DNA of 64,000 nucleotides from Gammaproteobacteria bacterium (GTDB lineage Bacteria > Pseudomonadota > Gammaproteobacteria > Pseudomonadales > Halieaceae), in the NCBI GenBank assembly GCA_024742415.1, contig JANSYN010000008.1, positions 1-64,000 of the forward strand, in the 5' to 3' direction. Below are positions 37,064-47,091 of this stretch, one piece after another. A program made the translations under genes and the position numbers. Each line of letters opens with the position of its first letter. The stretch's first letter is position 1. The notes below the pieces were generated by a model that saw only the letters and a program-made list of their open reading frames with translations, was not told the DNA's origin and made no database searches.

Positions 37064-37181
37064 AGGGGACGCCTGCAGGGCCGGTAGTCGGGCCTGCGCG
37101 ATGGCATTGGTAGTAGTTTCAGCAGCGCGCTGCTAACGTCATCGTTAAAGCGCGGGGTGTATGCGGCTGTGCAGTTAGTGC

Positions 37182-38078
37182 CTAACTGGCAAGCGGGCCG
37201 TGACATTGCAAGTTGCGATCGACCGCAAGCCATCCCAGTTCCAGCGATTCCAACCACTTGATACCGGCTGATTCGGTTTTGAGGCGAGCGACCGTGGCGG
37301 CACCACTCGCGGCGAGGCAGGTATCGGCCGATACAATGACGCTCAGTAAGCCCGGAATAGGGTGGCCGTCTATCGGACTTAGGGCGCGACCAAAGCGCTC
37401 GCCGTTGACGAGCACCGATTGTTCGAAGTCGCCACGCATCGCGAAGCCCTGATTATTAAGTTTTAGTCGTGAGATGGCCGCAGAGTTGCCTTTGGGTAGC
37501 CGAACGCCGATTAGCCAGTTCGCGCCACTTGGCTCCTTGCCGATTGTGGCGATGTCTTGATCCATCTCGATAAGCGCGTGTTTCGCGCCCTGCTTCAGCA
37601 ACCGCCGCTTGAGTGAATCAACAGCGTAGGGCCTGATGCAGCTATTGAGGTCGAGCAGCATACCCTTGCGCGCAAGATGTGCACCAGAGTCAGTACGCTC
37701 CAGGTGATTCAGGCCAACAAGCTTTAGCATGCCATTGAGCTGCTCCTTTGATGCACGCAGGTGGCCGTCTGTGTCATAGCAATTGCGCAGTATCCTGGTG
37801 GTTGGATCAAACAGGTGTTTGCTTTGTTTCCACAAGGCGTCGATGTAATTGAACAGGCTGCTGGCTTCCGCATCCAGCGGTACTGTGACGCCGGTGCCTG
37901 CCGATTGGTTCAGCTTGCTGGTAATACTGTTGGGGTCATACGCACTGAACTTGGCTTCAAGGCGTGCCAGTTCTTCACGGCACATGGCAATCAGCGCTTC
38001 ACCGCGGCCTTCTGAGTTATCGATGGTGAGCTGACAGGCTCTTCCGAAGGCCTGCAAGCGGACTTTGCTGACGTACAC
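37182..38078 (-). CDS. ApbE-like protein with degenerate active site
   Basis: The 298-residue protein follows the ApbE (FAD:protein FMN transferase) plan: FSAYDPNSITSKLNQ, LFDPTTRILRNCYDTDG, PYAVDSLKRRLLKQGAKHALIEMDQDIATIG. Key motifs are altered. The LDLGGIAKGYAVD signature reads LDLNSCIRPYAVD, the H..DP.TG block reads SPIDGHPIPG, and the ADALAT metal site reads AASGAAT. No signal peptide is visible. It is probably a divergent or inactive family member; true function unknown. Confidence 0.7.
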   Translation of the reverse strand: MYVSKVRLQAFGRACQLTIDNSEGRGEALIAMCREELARLEAKFSAYDPNSITSKLNQSAGTGVTVPLDAEASSLFNYIDALWKQSKHLFDPTTRILRNCYDTDGHLRASKEQLNGMLKLVGLNHLERTDSGAHLARKGMLLDLNSCIRPYAVDSLKRRLLKQGAKHALIEMDQDIATIGKEPSGANWLIGVRLPKGNSAAISRLKLNNQGFAMRGDFEQSVLVNGERFGRALSPIDGHPIPGLLSVIVSADTCLAASGAATVARLKTESAGIKWLESLELGWLAVDRNLQCHGPLAS

Positions 38079-38262
38079 TTCCCTACCTGCTTTATTATAG
38101 TGTTATAACCATCTGGTGTTGCTGATTGGTCAAGGGCCTATGGTTGGCTCCGGACCTGCCCTTTTTGCGACTCACAATGTACCACTAGATTCATGGGCTG
38201 TCAGTGGATTGTTCGGGACGGGCAGGTGGGTCGTGTGCTGCGATCGGCTGCCGCGGTAGCGG

Positions 38263-41200
38263 TCAGGCATAAGGCTCAATACGCTCGTCAACAATCCTGA
38301 TCACAACAGCGCTGTCGGAACCCTCAGTTACACGTGCCTCGCCACCAAACTCCGCAAGCAGCGCCAGCAATGTTGCCGCGCCGGAACCGTGGGCCGGATG
38401 CACAAAAAGATCGGGTGGTAATCCCGCTCCACTATCGCCGACGTACAGCTCATACACATAGGCGCCGGTGTCTACTTCCCTGCTTTCAGTGATCTGCAGG
38501 CGGATATAGTTGGCATGTGACTCTGGAGAGAAAGCGTGCTGTACACAGTTGTCCAGCAGTTCATAAAGTACCACGGCCAGAACTGAACATACCGGCGCCG
38601 GAATCAGCGCTCCAGAGATCTCATTTATCGTAATAACAGTGTCGGCATCGGTCGGTGAGCTTTCCAGCAGGTCTGCCAGCGCCAGCTCAGAGAACTTTCT
38701 GACATCGCCCGACGGCCCTCCAGCGCCGTAGAACATGCAGCTCTCCATGAGCGTCAGCGCACTTAGAACTCGTTGACTGGACCTGGAGCTGCCACTTTGC
38801 GAGCCAACAAGTTCGGAGGCCTCGGCGGCGGTAACACCCAATGCAGCTTTTACTAACCCCAACGTATCAACTTTATGCGTATACGCGGTTTGCAGTAACT
38901 CATCCTGGAACTCGAGCTGTTCCTGCATCTCGTCCTCAGCCTGCTCGGCGGTGTCATCCATCTCTTGAGCGAGTACCGCGATTTTTCGCTCGATCAAATA
39001 GCTTTGATACGTCCTATGGGCCGCCCAGAGCGCAAGCAATCCCGCGAGTGTATAGAGCATATGAGCCCACCAGCTACGCCACGGTGGAGGAAAAACCTTC
39101 ACTGGCAAGGCGAGACCAGTATCGTCCCAAATGCCCGCAGCGTTTGCACCCACAGCTCGCAAAGTATAATTGCCCGCCGGAAGGTTGGTATAAGTTGCGG
39201 AGTTTCGAAAACCAATATCACGCCACTTAGGATCAAAGCCTTCGAGCTTATAGCGAAACTGATTCTCCTGGTAACCGATAAAGTCATCCACACTAAACTC
39301 GAACGTTACAAAGTGATCGTAATGAGATATCTCGACAGTCTTCTCTTCTTGCGGTGGGAGTATGTTGACGTAGCTTTTGTCGGGGAAATGGATTGAGCTT
39401 AGGATTGTATTGGGTGGGGTTAGGTCTAGCTCTATGTCGTCGGGGTGGAATTTTATGTAACTATTGATTGCCCCGAAGAACATTTCACCGTTATCCGACT
39501 TCAAAGAACTTGCCCAGCTAAACTCGCCTCCAGTTAGGCTGCCAGCATCTGACAACCTGCTTAGGCTAGATCCTTCCCTCTCCAGTTTAAAGAGCTCTCG
39601 AGGGGTTGTTAACCACAAGTTGTCAGAATCATCTAGTTGCATGTCTAGGATTGTTGCTTGGTTAAGACTGTTTGCCCCTGATGATCTTCTGAGTAGAAAT
39701 TTTCTCTGGAGCCGGTCTTCTGCCGTCCACATAAACAAGCCGTTGTGTTCAGTAGCAATCCAGATATCGTTAGTGTTTGACTCAATGATTGATAGTATTC
39801 GGATGGGTTCTCCATCGGCATTACTAAACATGATTTTTGTGAAGCTTTCTGTTTGCCTGTCGAATAAGTACGCATCATCAAAATTTGCGAACACCATATC
39901 ACCATTTTCTGCAGCAAAAATTTTTAGTAGCTGCTTCTCTCCGAGCCTGCCGCTTCTTAAGAATGACTCAATGCTTTCGGATTTTAGTCGATAGAGCCCA
40001 TTGTTATACGTGGCTACCCAAAGTTCTTCATATCGATCAACATACTCGATATCTGGAATTTCAAAATAGTCGGAACCTGGAATTTCTATAGCCTCAAATC
40101 TACCATTCCATGGCAAGTATTTCTGAAGCTTTCCTCGGACTGGTGCAATCCATATGATCTCTCCATCCTGAACTGCGATTGAGGCAACGCGTTGATCTGT
40201 TAATCCCTGCATGCCTAGATGGTCTGTCGTACCTCCTATGCGCGTGTGAACGTCTTTCTCTGTATCGTACAGAAACAAGCCTGAGTGGCTTGCTATCCAG
40301 ATATTACCGATCTTGTCTTGCTCGATCTTTGAAACATAATTTTGTTTGGAGTTGCTTGTAACGGTTCTAGCTGTAAAACCACTAAATATGTATTGCTGGA
40401 GTCCACTATAGGTCCCTCCTATGGCCCCAGACTTGTTCTCGAGTAGCGAGTACACAATATCTGATGAAACTTCACCCTCAGAGTTTTTAACGAGGACAAT
40501 TTCTGACAAATCATGACTGGCCCAGTGTAGACCTCCGTCGCTACCAATGAGAATTCCGTCTTCAATAAAAAGAATGCTATGAATATCAATTACTTGTTGC
40601 TGGCTAAGTCTAGTAACAGCCACTATCTTGAGGGTTGATTGTTCGATCAATGCAATGTGCCCGGTGTCTGTTCCGACAAGGTAAAGTTGGTTGTCTAGAG
40701 GATGAATTACAGAGATTTTTGGTGCCAGATCTGATTCAAAGTCAGGCAGTTCTCGCTCAGAAAATTCCATTGTTTTTTTATCAAGCACAAGTAGGCTGCT
40801 GCCTGTAACTAGTACAAGCCTTTGAAGCGCGTCCTGAGCGAACGCTAGTATCGTCTGGTTCGGAATGCCCGCGGATGGTAATCCCTCTCCGAAGGACCAT
40901 CTTTTTACGAAGTTGAGATTGGAGTCCAGCAAGATAAGCTGCTGATCACTTCCTATCCACACGTCCCCGTTCGTGGATGAGTGCACAAACTTTATAAATC
41001 GCATTCGCCAATTTCCGAACGAGGCGACTACATCGAATTCCTGAAACGAAGTGTTCCATACCAGGAGTAATCCGTTTCCAGTGCCTGCCAATAACCTGCC
41101 TTTCGGGCCCTCTGTAATGTCGAGAACTTGCTTTATTGCAAGATGCCTTGACCCAGTTTCCGAAGGTCCATAGCTTATAGTCTTGGCACCATCATATTTG

Positions 41201-41433
41201 TGAAGAGCGTCTTGACTTGCTATCCAAAGAAACCCATTGCTGTCGCGATAGAGTTCGCGAATTACACTTCTTTCCAGTATGGGAGGGAGATCTACGAAAG
41301 TCTTTACGGGCGTGTTGGCTCCGAGACTAGCCGAAGATGCACTTACGAGAATTGCTAAACACAGTGTGAGGGCAACATTATCTAGTCTTGTCAGATATGG
41401 CAATCTACCACCTCGAGCGATGTCGCGAGTCAA
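38263..41433 (-). CDS. Beta-propeller sensor protein with GHKL kinase-like C-terminus
   Basis: The 1056-residue protein has a signal/anchor (VALTLCLAILVSASSASLGA). It then has about 12-14 two-component propeller repeats in the periplasm (GFLWIASQDALHKYDG, DIWIATEHNGLFMW), a Y_Y_Y domain (FRYKLEGFDPKWRDIG) and a TM helix (~785-805). The cytoplasmic part is a coiled coil and a HATPase with N box VLYELLDNCVQHAF, VGDSGAGLPPD and a Gly-rich lid. No classic H box (SHEIRTP or HHRVKNN) is seen; His in AYTHKVDTLG is the only candidate. Start is TTG. Base composition changes inside the gene near 39,400. Confidence 0.85.
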   Translation of the reverse strand: MTRDIARGGRLPYLTRLDNVALTLCLAILVSASSASLGANTPVKTFVDLPPILERSVIRELYRDSNGFLWIASQDALHKYDGAKTISYGPSETGSRHLAIKQVLDITEGPKGRLLAGTGNGLLLVWNTSFQEFDVVASFGNWRMRFIKFVHSSTNGDVWIGSDQQLILLDSNLNFVKRWSFGEGLPSAGIPNQTILAFAQDALQRLVLVTGSSLLVLDKKTMEFSERELPDFESDLAPKISVIHPLDNQLYLVGTDTGHIALIEQSTLKIVAVTRLSQQQVIDIHSILFIEDGILIGSDGGLHWASHDLSEIVLVKNSEGEVSSDIVYSLLENKSGAIGGTYSGLQQYIFSGFTARTVTSNSKQNYVSKIEQDKIGNIWIASHSGLFLYDTEKDVHTRIGGTTDHLGMQGLTDQRVASIAVQDGEIIWIAPVRGKLQKYLPWNGRFEAIEIPGSDYFEIPDIEYVDRYEELWVATYNNGLYRLKSESIESFLRSGRLGEKQLLKIFAAENGDMVFANFDDAYLFDRQTESFTKIMFSNADGEPIRILSIIESNTNDIWIATEHNGLFMWTAEDRLQRKFLLRRSSGANSLNQATILDMQLDDSDNLWLTTPRELFKLEREGSSLSRLSDAGSLTGGEFSWASSLKSDNGEMFFGAINSYIKFHPDDIELDLTPPNTILSSIHFPDKSYVNILPPQEEKTVEISHYDHFVTFEFSVDDFIGYQENQFRYKLEGFDPKWRDIGFRNSATYTNLPAGNYTLRAVGANAAGIWDDTGLALPVKVFPPPWRSWWAHMLYTLAGLLALWAAHRTYQSYLIERKIAVLAQEMDDTAEQAEDEMQEQLEFQDELLQTAYTHKVDTLGLVKAALGVTAAEASELVGSQSGSSRSSQRVLSALTLMESCMFYGAGGPSGDVRKFSELALADLLESSPTDADTVITINEISGALIPAPVCSVLAVVLYELLDNCVQHAFSPESHANYIRLQITESREVDTGAYVYELYVGDSGAGLPPDLFVHPAHGSGAATLLALLAEFGGEARVTEGSDSAVVIRIVDERIEPYA

Positions 41434-41505
41434 TCCAGGGAATCTGCACGCTCAATACTTCAGAAGTCATATCCAACTATAGGCAGTAAACTCGAATTGG
41501 TGAAG

Positions 41506-44500
41506 CTACTCAAGAAAGTTTTGAAAGATTGAAACGAACTCTTTGTAAGCCTCAGTGACCGAGTCAACTGCGTTGTTGTTCTCCGCGATATCACCGCATC
41601 TGCCAGCCATCTCAATTTCTGCCGTGATTTCGCGAACTCTCTCGGCTCCGATATTGGCGCTCATTGATTTTATTGCATGAGCTGTTCGGTAGAGACCGGT
41701 TGGGTCCTTATCGGCAATATTCACTGCGAGCTCTTTGAGTTTGTCATTCATCTGCTCTTGGTAACCAGCGAAAAGAATTGGGAGTAAGGGTTTCCCTGTC
41801 TGTCGTTCTACCTCGCGAATACTATCTATCGCCGACGAGTTAACCACTTCGGAGTTTACAGTTAGCTTCTCGATTTCTGGTTTTTTGTTACCCCAATCCG
41901 CCTTGAATTCATGCTTCGGCTCGAAATAGCTCGATACAGCCTTTTCGATGTCAGATAGTGCGAAAGGTTTGGTTACGTAGCCATTCATCCCGGAATCGAT
42001 GCACTTCTCCATATCTTTCTCATCAGAACCGGCTGTCAATGCAATGATCGGGGTCGGCTTTAGGTCTCGCTTCCTTTCATACATTCGAATAGTTTTCGTT
42101 GCTTCGTATCCATCTTTCAAAGGCATTTGACAGTCCATGAACACCAATGAGTAGCTTCTTTCGGCGTACATGTTTGCGGCATCGACTCCATTGCCAGCAA
42201 TGTCAACTGTTGCGCCAAGTATCTGCAACATTTCTCTGATGATTCGCTGATTTGTTTCCACGTCTTCAGCCACCAGTACGTGTTGATTGGCCAAAATCTT
42301 CGTCTCCACGGGCGCGGCCGTAGTAACTCTGTTGATGATGGGGTCCAGCGACGCTGTGAGCAACTCGATTAGTTGAGATGACATTATGGGCTTCGAAAGG
42401 TAAGACCAACCAGTTAAGATGCCCAGCGGGGACTCTTCGGACATAGGTATTAGCATTATTTTGGTTGATGCTTTCAAGCTTTCCACGTTATTGAGCTGCT
42501 GGCTATCAAACTCGCTTCTTCGGTAATCAAAGAAAACGATGTCGCTTGATGCAACTGTTGGATCTAGTTTGCTGACTGAATCTTTGTAAAAAGATCTCAC
42601 GCCAACCCGCTCCAAAAGCGCGGCCAACATAGAAAATGTGGATTCATGAGAAGAGATGATTAGTGCGCTAGCACCTGTAAACATTGGCCAGTTTTCGTTT
42701 CTATGGGTTGCTACAGGAAGGCTAACTGATACTTCAATGCGGGTGCCTTTGCCTGGACTGGAATCAACATTGATAGTGCCGCCCATTAGTTCTATGTAGT
42801 TGCGGGAAATGCTCAGCCCAAGGCCAGTACCACCATATTGTCTTGTAGTGCTGGTATCTGCTTGAGTGAAAGGCTCAAACACTCGATTCTGTGTGTCTTT
42901 GTCCATCCCTATGCCGTCGTCCTCCACCGAAATCGTTATTCTGCTGCTGTTAGAGCCCCCGTCCAAAGGCCCGGAGGAAATGCGCACGTTCACGTCGCCG
43001 TCATGTGTGAATTTAATGGCGTTACTGACGAGATTCATCACGACTTGGCGAAGTTTAGTTGGGTCTCCAATTACTTCGGCAGGTATTTCTGGGCCACAGA
43101 TATGATTGAGTTGCAAACCTTTACGTGCAGCGGGTTCGCTCTGTAAGTAGCAGATGTCTTCGACTAAATCTTGTAGATCGAACTTGACGGATTCCAGCTC
43201 GACCTTTGATGCCTCAATTTTAGAAAAGTCCAATATTTCATTTATGAGGCCAAGAAGCGACTCGCCGCTTTTGTGGGCGGCTTTAGCAAATTGTTGTTGT
43301 TGGCTGGTGAGATTTGTGTGTAGAAGTAGCTCGGTCATTCCTATAATACCGTGCATGGGAGTTCGAATTTCATGACTCATGGTGGCAAGAAAATTGGACT
43401 TTGCTTGTGTCGCCTGCTCGGCCTCTTTTCTAGCAATGTCTAAGTCTCGAGTGCGTTCCTCTACTCGAAGCTCTAGCTCTCTTTTTATTTCCTCGGCTCG
43501 AATCGCTTTACGCCTTTGGTTGTGAAAGTAATAGGCGATAAGCGTCGCGGCAATTATCAGATATAGGATATAGGCTGGCGTGCTTTGCCATGGGGGTGGG
43601 GCCACAACTATTGGTATGCTGCGACCATCCCAGTTCCATGTTCCATCTGGACTGGCTGCAGCAAGCTTGAGGGTATATTTTCCTGGCGGTAATGTGGTGA
43701 AAGACGCTATCCGCGCGTCGGGCGAGATTACCCAATCTGGGTTTATACCTTCAAGCTTATAAGCATAGTTGAGAAGGTCGGGATTAATAAAGTCCGCAGC
43801 AAAGAACTCTACAGAGAGCATTCTGTCCTGATAACCTAAGTCTATCGATTTAAGCGAATGGTATGGTGAGTCGAATTCTCGGCGCTCGTTCATAACCTTG
43901 ATGCTTGAAATTGATACTTTTGGGGGGTCTCTCACTAAAGAAATTTTTTGAGGATTAATCGAATTGAAGCCTGCTATTCCGCCAAAGTATATGTTTCCGT
44001 TATCAGATCTTAGTGAGGCACCAAGGTTGAACTCGGCGGCTTGCAAGCCGTCTTGGACGCTATAGTGGTGAGATTCAAGATTTGATGGGTCAAGCCTAGT
44101 GATGCCTTTATTATGTGAAACCCACAACCAACCGGAGTCATCTGGCTGTATACCGTAAATGCTTGCACTGGGAAGGGATACATTTTCTGAAAAATGACTA
44201 AACTTGGGCTTTAGTAGTTTTCGATGTTCGACAAGCCATGCATTGAGTCCTCCTCCTTCAGTGCCGATCCAGAGGCTCTGTTTGGCATCCTCAGCGAAGC
44301 TCCACACGATCTTGCTGGAGAGCACATCCCCAACTTCGCCGCTTTCAGGGAACCTCTTAAACGTGAGCGTGTCTTCATCAAACAAGTTCAAGCCGTTTTC
44401 TGTCCCCAACCAAATGAATCCAAGAGAGTCTTCAAAGATTGCAAGAACGTTATTGCTACTAATCGAATCCGGATTGTTAATGTCGCTTTGAAAGTTCGTG

Positions 44501-45966
44501 AAGGTATTACTTTCTTCATCCAGTATTCCTATACCCCCTCCATAGGTACCCACCAGGAGTGCACCGCTAGATAGGCGCAGGATCGATGTGACGCCATTTG
44601 AACCGATTGTTGAGGGGTTGATGGGAGAGTGTCGGTAAACCACAGTTTCACCCGTACTCAAATCTAGCTTGTTTAGTCCGCCATCGTAGGTACCCACCCA
44701 CAGGTTGGTATTGTCACTGTATAGACTCATCACCACCCCGCTTGAAATTGAGGGAAGCGTAGACTCATTTATCCATTCAAAAGTCCTTGAGGTCGCTCGC
44801 AGCCGATTTAGTCCATCGTCTGTGCCTACCCAGAGACTGCCGTCTTCTGAGTACGCGAATGCGTTGACCGATTCGTTTGAGAGCTTTCCTTGTAGTGAAT
44901 TAAACTTCTGAAATTGTGCCTCAACTCCACTAACGAGAGCAGTCTGGGTGCCGATCCAGTAAATGTTGTCCCTGGATTGGCTGATGCTCTTGATGTTGTC
45001 ATGGGTTATGCCTGTGTTGTGGGTTGTAAATCTCAGAAATCCTTCGGATTCCGACCAGTATCTATTGAGGCCTTCCGTGGTTGCGACCCAGACGGCGCCC
45101 TCTCTGTCTACGAAGATGTCGGTGGTGCGGTTCGAGGAGATGGATTTAGTATCAGTAGGTGAATGGCGATAGTTCTTTGTAGTACCAGTATATGGGTTGA
45201 ATTTACTGATTCCATTTTCCTTAGAAGCTATCCATATTGATCCTGAGTGATCGATAGCCAGTTCCAACAAGCGCCCCCTCACTATTGAATTTGCGTTCTC
45301 AGGGTCATGTACGATTGAACGAACTACACCATTTTTACGATCAATCTCTACGAGGCCGCTGTTGTGGGTTGCCATCCAGATTCGACCATCACTTGTTTCC
45401 GCGAAATCTCTAACAGCTCCCATAAACGGTATGTTGTTATTTCCCGATATGAAATGGTGAAAACGTCCCGTTTCGGGGTCAAGGCTGCTATAGCCATTCA
45501 GGTATCCAACCCACAACTTGCCAGTGGAGTCTACAAAAAGAGAGTATATGTCATTGGAATACGGTGTGTTTGCGACATTTGGGTCGGCCGATGTCTTAAT
45601 GAATTGATGTTTGATCGAATCGTACATCGCTAAGCCGCCGCCAAGCGTAGAAACCCATAGCCTTCCTCCAGCATCTTCGGCCACTCGAGTGACGATGTTT
45701 GCAGGTAGTGAGGCTGGGTCCGAGGGGATATGACGGAATGTTTCCAGTTCGTGACCTGTGTATCTGTTAAGTCCTTCCTGTGTGACAAACCAGAGGGTGC
45801 CGGTGGAGTCCTGAAAAGTCTGTGTGACGGTTTGCTGAGTGAGTTGGTTGGTGAACGTAGCAGGATTTATCAGTAGTTCCAGCTGAGCGTTTTGCGCTGG
45901 AGTTGCGAAAACAGTAGACGCCACCAGCGGTAGAAACATTAGAACTGCGATCGCCCAGACTTTCAT
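41506..45966 (-). CDS. Beta-propeller hybrid sensor histidine kinase (HK-REC-HPt)
   Basis: The 1486-residue protein has a signal peptide, about 14 propeller repeats ([26 protein letters not shown]), a Y_Y_Y domain ([14 protein letters not shown], ~745) and a TM helix (~805). A coiled coil follows, then HisKA with H box [17 protein letters not shown] and HATPase ([32 protein letters not shown]). After these come a pseudo-receiver, a true receiver ([30 protein letters not shown]) and an HPt domain with His in [13 protein letters not shown]. All steps of a phosphorelay are thus in one chain. No response regulator with DNA-binding domain is adjacent. AT-richer than the core. Confidence 0.9.
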   Translation of the reverse strand: MKVWAIAVLMFLPLVASTVFATPAQNAQLELLINPATFTNQLTQQTVTQTFQDSTGTLWFVTQEGLNRYTGHELETFRHIPSDPASLPANIVTRVAEDAGGRLWVSTLGGGLAMYDSIKHQFIKTSADPNVANTPYSNDIYSLFVDSTGKLWVGYLNGYSSLDPETGRFHHFISGNNNIPFMGAVRDFAETSDGRIWMATHNSGLVEIDRKNGVVRSIVHDPENANSIVRGRLLELAIDHSGSIWIASKENGISKFNPYTGTTKNYRHSPTDTKSISSNRTTDIFVDREGAVWVATTEGLNRYWSESEGFLRFTTHNTGITHDNIKSISQSRDNIYWIGTQTALVSGVEAQFQKFNSLQGKLSNESVNAFAYSEDGSLWVGTDDGLNRLRATSRTFEWINESTLPSISSGVVMSLYSDNTNLWVGTYDGGLNKLDLSTGETVVYRHSPINPSTIGSNGVTSILRLSSGALLVGTYGGGIGILDEESNTFTNFQSDINNPDSISSNNVLAIFEDSLGFIWLGTENGLNLFDEDTLTFKRFPESGEVGDVLSSKIVWSFAEDAKQSLWIGTEGGGLNAWLVEHRKLLKPKFSHFSENVSLPSASIYGIQPDDSGWLWVSHNKGITRLDPSNLESHHYSVQDGLQAAEFNLGASLRSDNGNIYFGGIAGFNSINPQKISLVRDPPKVSISSIKVMNERREFDSPYHSLKSIDLGYQDRMLSVEFFAADFINPDLLNYAYKLEGINPDWVISPDARIASFTTLPPGKYTLKLAAASPDGTWNWDGRSIPIVVAPPPWQSTPAYILYLIIAATLIAYYFHNQRRKAIRAEEIKRELELRVEERTRDLDIARKEAEQATQAKSNFLATMSHEIRTPMHGIIGMTELLLHTNLTSQQQQFAKAAHKSGESLLGLINEILDFSKIEASKVELESVKFDLQDLVEDICYLQSEPAARKGLQLNHICGPEIPAEVIGDPTKLRQVVMNLVSNAIKFTHDGDVNVRISSGPLDGGSNSSRITISVEDDGIGMDKDTQNRVFEPFTQADTSTTRQYGGTGLGLSISRNYIELMGGTINVDSSPGKGTRIEVSVSLPVATHRNENWPMFTGASALIISSHESTFSMLAALLERVGVRSFYKDSVSKLDPTVASSDIVFFDYRRSEFDSQQLNNVESLKASTKIMLIPMSEESPLGILTGWSYLSKPIMSSQLIELLTASLDPIINRVTTAAPVETKILANQHVLVAEDVETNQRIIREMLQILGATVDIAGNGVDAANMYAERSYSLVFMDCQMPLKDGYEATKTIRMYERKRDLKPTPIIALTAGSDEKDMEKCIDSGMNGYVTKPFALSDIEKAVSSYFEPKHEFKADWGNKKPEIEKLTVNSEVVNSSAIDSIREVERQTGKPLLPILFAGYQEQMNDKLKELAVNIADKDPTGLYRTAHAIKSMSANIGAERVREITAEIEMAGRCGDIAENNNAVDSVTEAYKEFVSIFQNFLE

Positions 45967-46210
45967 AGCAGAAACGCCAATAGTTTAGGCACTTAAGTCT
46001 ACAGAAGCACTAAACAGCTATCTAGAACAGTTGTTTGGGTATATAGAGATTTCTAAAGAAAAGTGTTTTGATCAGAAACACCAAAGCCACGCTAGGGAAG
46101 GCGGCCTAGCGTGGCCTCGTTGGCACCGAGCATACCGGTGCTAGACATCCTAGATTAGGGAGCGTGTGCGCGCCCTCATATCCGCAGAGTCATGCGCTGC
46201 TGGTCATCGC

Positions 46211-46753
46211 CTATCGGCGCCAAGCTCGGCCGGTTTGCTCAAAAGAGTTTGATCGCCAGCGGCTGCCAGTCTGCTCAGAGGTGTTAGATCTCCAGCGGCT
46301 GCCAGTCTGCTCAGAGGTGTTAGATCGCCAGCGGCTGCCAGTCTGCTCAGAGGTGTTAGACCTCCAGCGGCTGCCAGTCTGCTCAGAGGTGTTAGATCTC
46401 CAGCGGCTGCCAGTTTGCTCAGAGGTGTTAGACCTCCAACGACTGCCAGTCTGCTCCGAAGAACTAGAAGTGCTCCACTTATACCCGCTACGTGCCTTGC
46501 CCTCTGTAGCTGAGGTCGCCCAGGCCGACTTTGATGCGGTAGTGGGGGCTGATTCTTTCGCCCACTTGTTGCCGGAGTTCACAGTGCCTGTGTATTGCTG
46601 CGTGTTTGCCAGATTGTGGCTCACGCGGTGTACAACACTGCCAGGGTTGTCAGCTTTTGACTTAGCGGCTGTTTCAGCCAAAGTCGTGGGTGCTGATATA
46701 GCAAGCGCCAGGGTTGCTGCACTTACAAAGCCCACTCTCTTGAGAGTTTGCAT
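46211..46753 (-). CDS. Secreted small protein with six 12-residue TGSRWRSN repeats
   Basis: The 180-residue protein has a signal peptide (VGFVSAATLALAISA, cleavage near TLAE). A 75-residue region follows with single S/T-G-x-K/R-W motifs (SGNKWAKES, SGYKWSTSS). Six near-identical repeats SEQTGSRWRSNT and a final TGRAWRR complete it. I know no family. The repeats are basic and tryptophan-rich, suggesting binding to a polyanion, glycan or cell envelope, but that is a guess. ATG 46753 is chosen as it gives the signal peptide. The opposite strand is also open here but lacks a signal or start context. Confidence 0.65.
   Translation of the reverse strand: MQTLKRVGFVSAATLALAISAPTTLAETAAKSKADNPGSVVHRVSHNLANTQQYTGTVNSGNKWAKESAPTTASKSAWATSATEGKARSGYKWSTSSSSEQTGSRWRSNTSEQTGSRWRSNTSEQTGSRWRSNTSEQTGSRWRSNTSEQTGSRWRSNTSEQTGSRWRSNSFEQTGRAWRR
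46256..46471. repeat. 36-base tandem repeat array, six copies
   Basis: The unit starting CCAGCGGCTGCCAGTCTGCT recurs every 36 bases at 46256, 46292, 46328, 46364, 46400 and 46436. The first five copies are almost identical, differing mainly at GATC[T/G]/GACCT junction bases, and the sixth is more diverged. It is in frame with the 12-residue protein repeat, so copy number can change without frameshift. There are no spacers, so it is not a CRISPR. Confidence 0.92.
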
Positions 46754-47091
46754 GGTTAGTTCCTGCCTTCGTTTACATTGCCTGGCCACAAAATGTGACC
46801 AAGTTCTACTTCTGGCCCTTTGCGGAGGGCCTGGTGCGCATTCTTGTTGCACGATGCTTGACGTATTTATACGTGCAGGGGTAGGGGAATCATAGTCGCG
46901 TTCATACCCCGTTTGGGGCAGGAGGCAGGTTCTGAGTCTGCCAGCGGCAAGAGGGGGCGCCAGAAAGAGACGCTGATGCCGTTTGGAACAGTGTGATTAG
47001 ACACGATTTCAAGCGCCAGGAGGAGTGTTCGCCTGACCCGGAAGGGGTAGAAAGGAGCGCTGCCAGAGGCTGGAAGCAGTAGCCCGGGACG
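46754..47091. other. Gene-free stretch upstream of the repeat protein
   Basis: These 338 bases lie between the S8 protease stop and the start of the repeat protein, both on the minus strand. The part nearest the repeat gene should hold its promoter; a GTATAAAT-type AT patch sits around 46860-46872. The remainder is GC-rich with no convincing gene, hairpin or repeat. Confidence 0.5.

Noticed and set aside
46256-46471. Possible CRISPR array
   Set aside because: Repeats are directly head to tail with no unique spacers and keep a coding frame.
46164-46895. Long open frame on the plus strand through the 36-base repeats
   Set aside because: It is open because the repeat unit lacks stops in this frame. 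It has no signal peptide or start context, while the minus-strand frame has a clear signal sequence.
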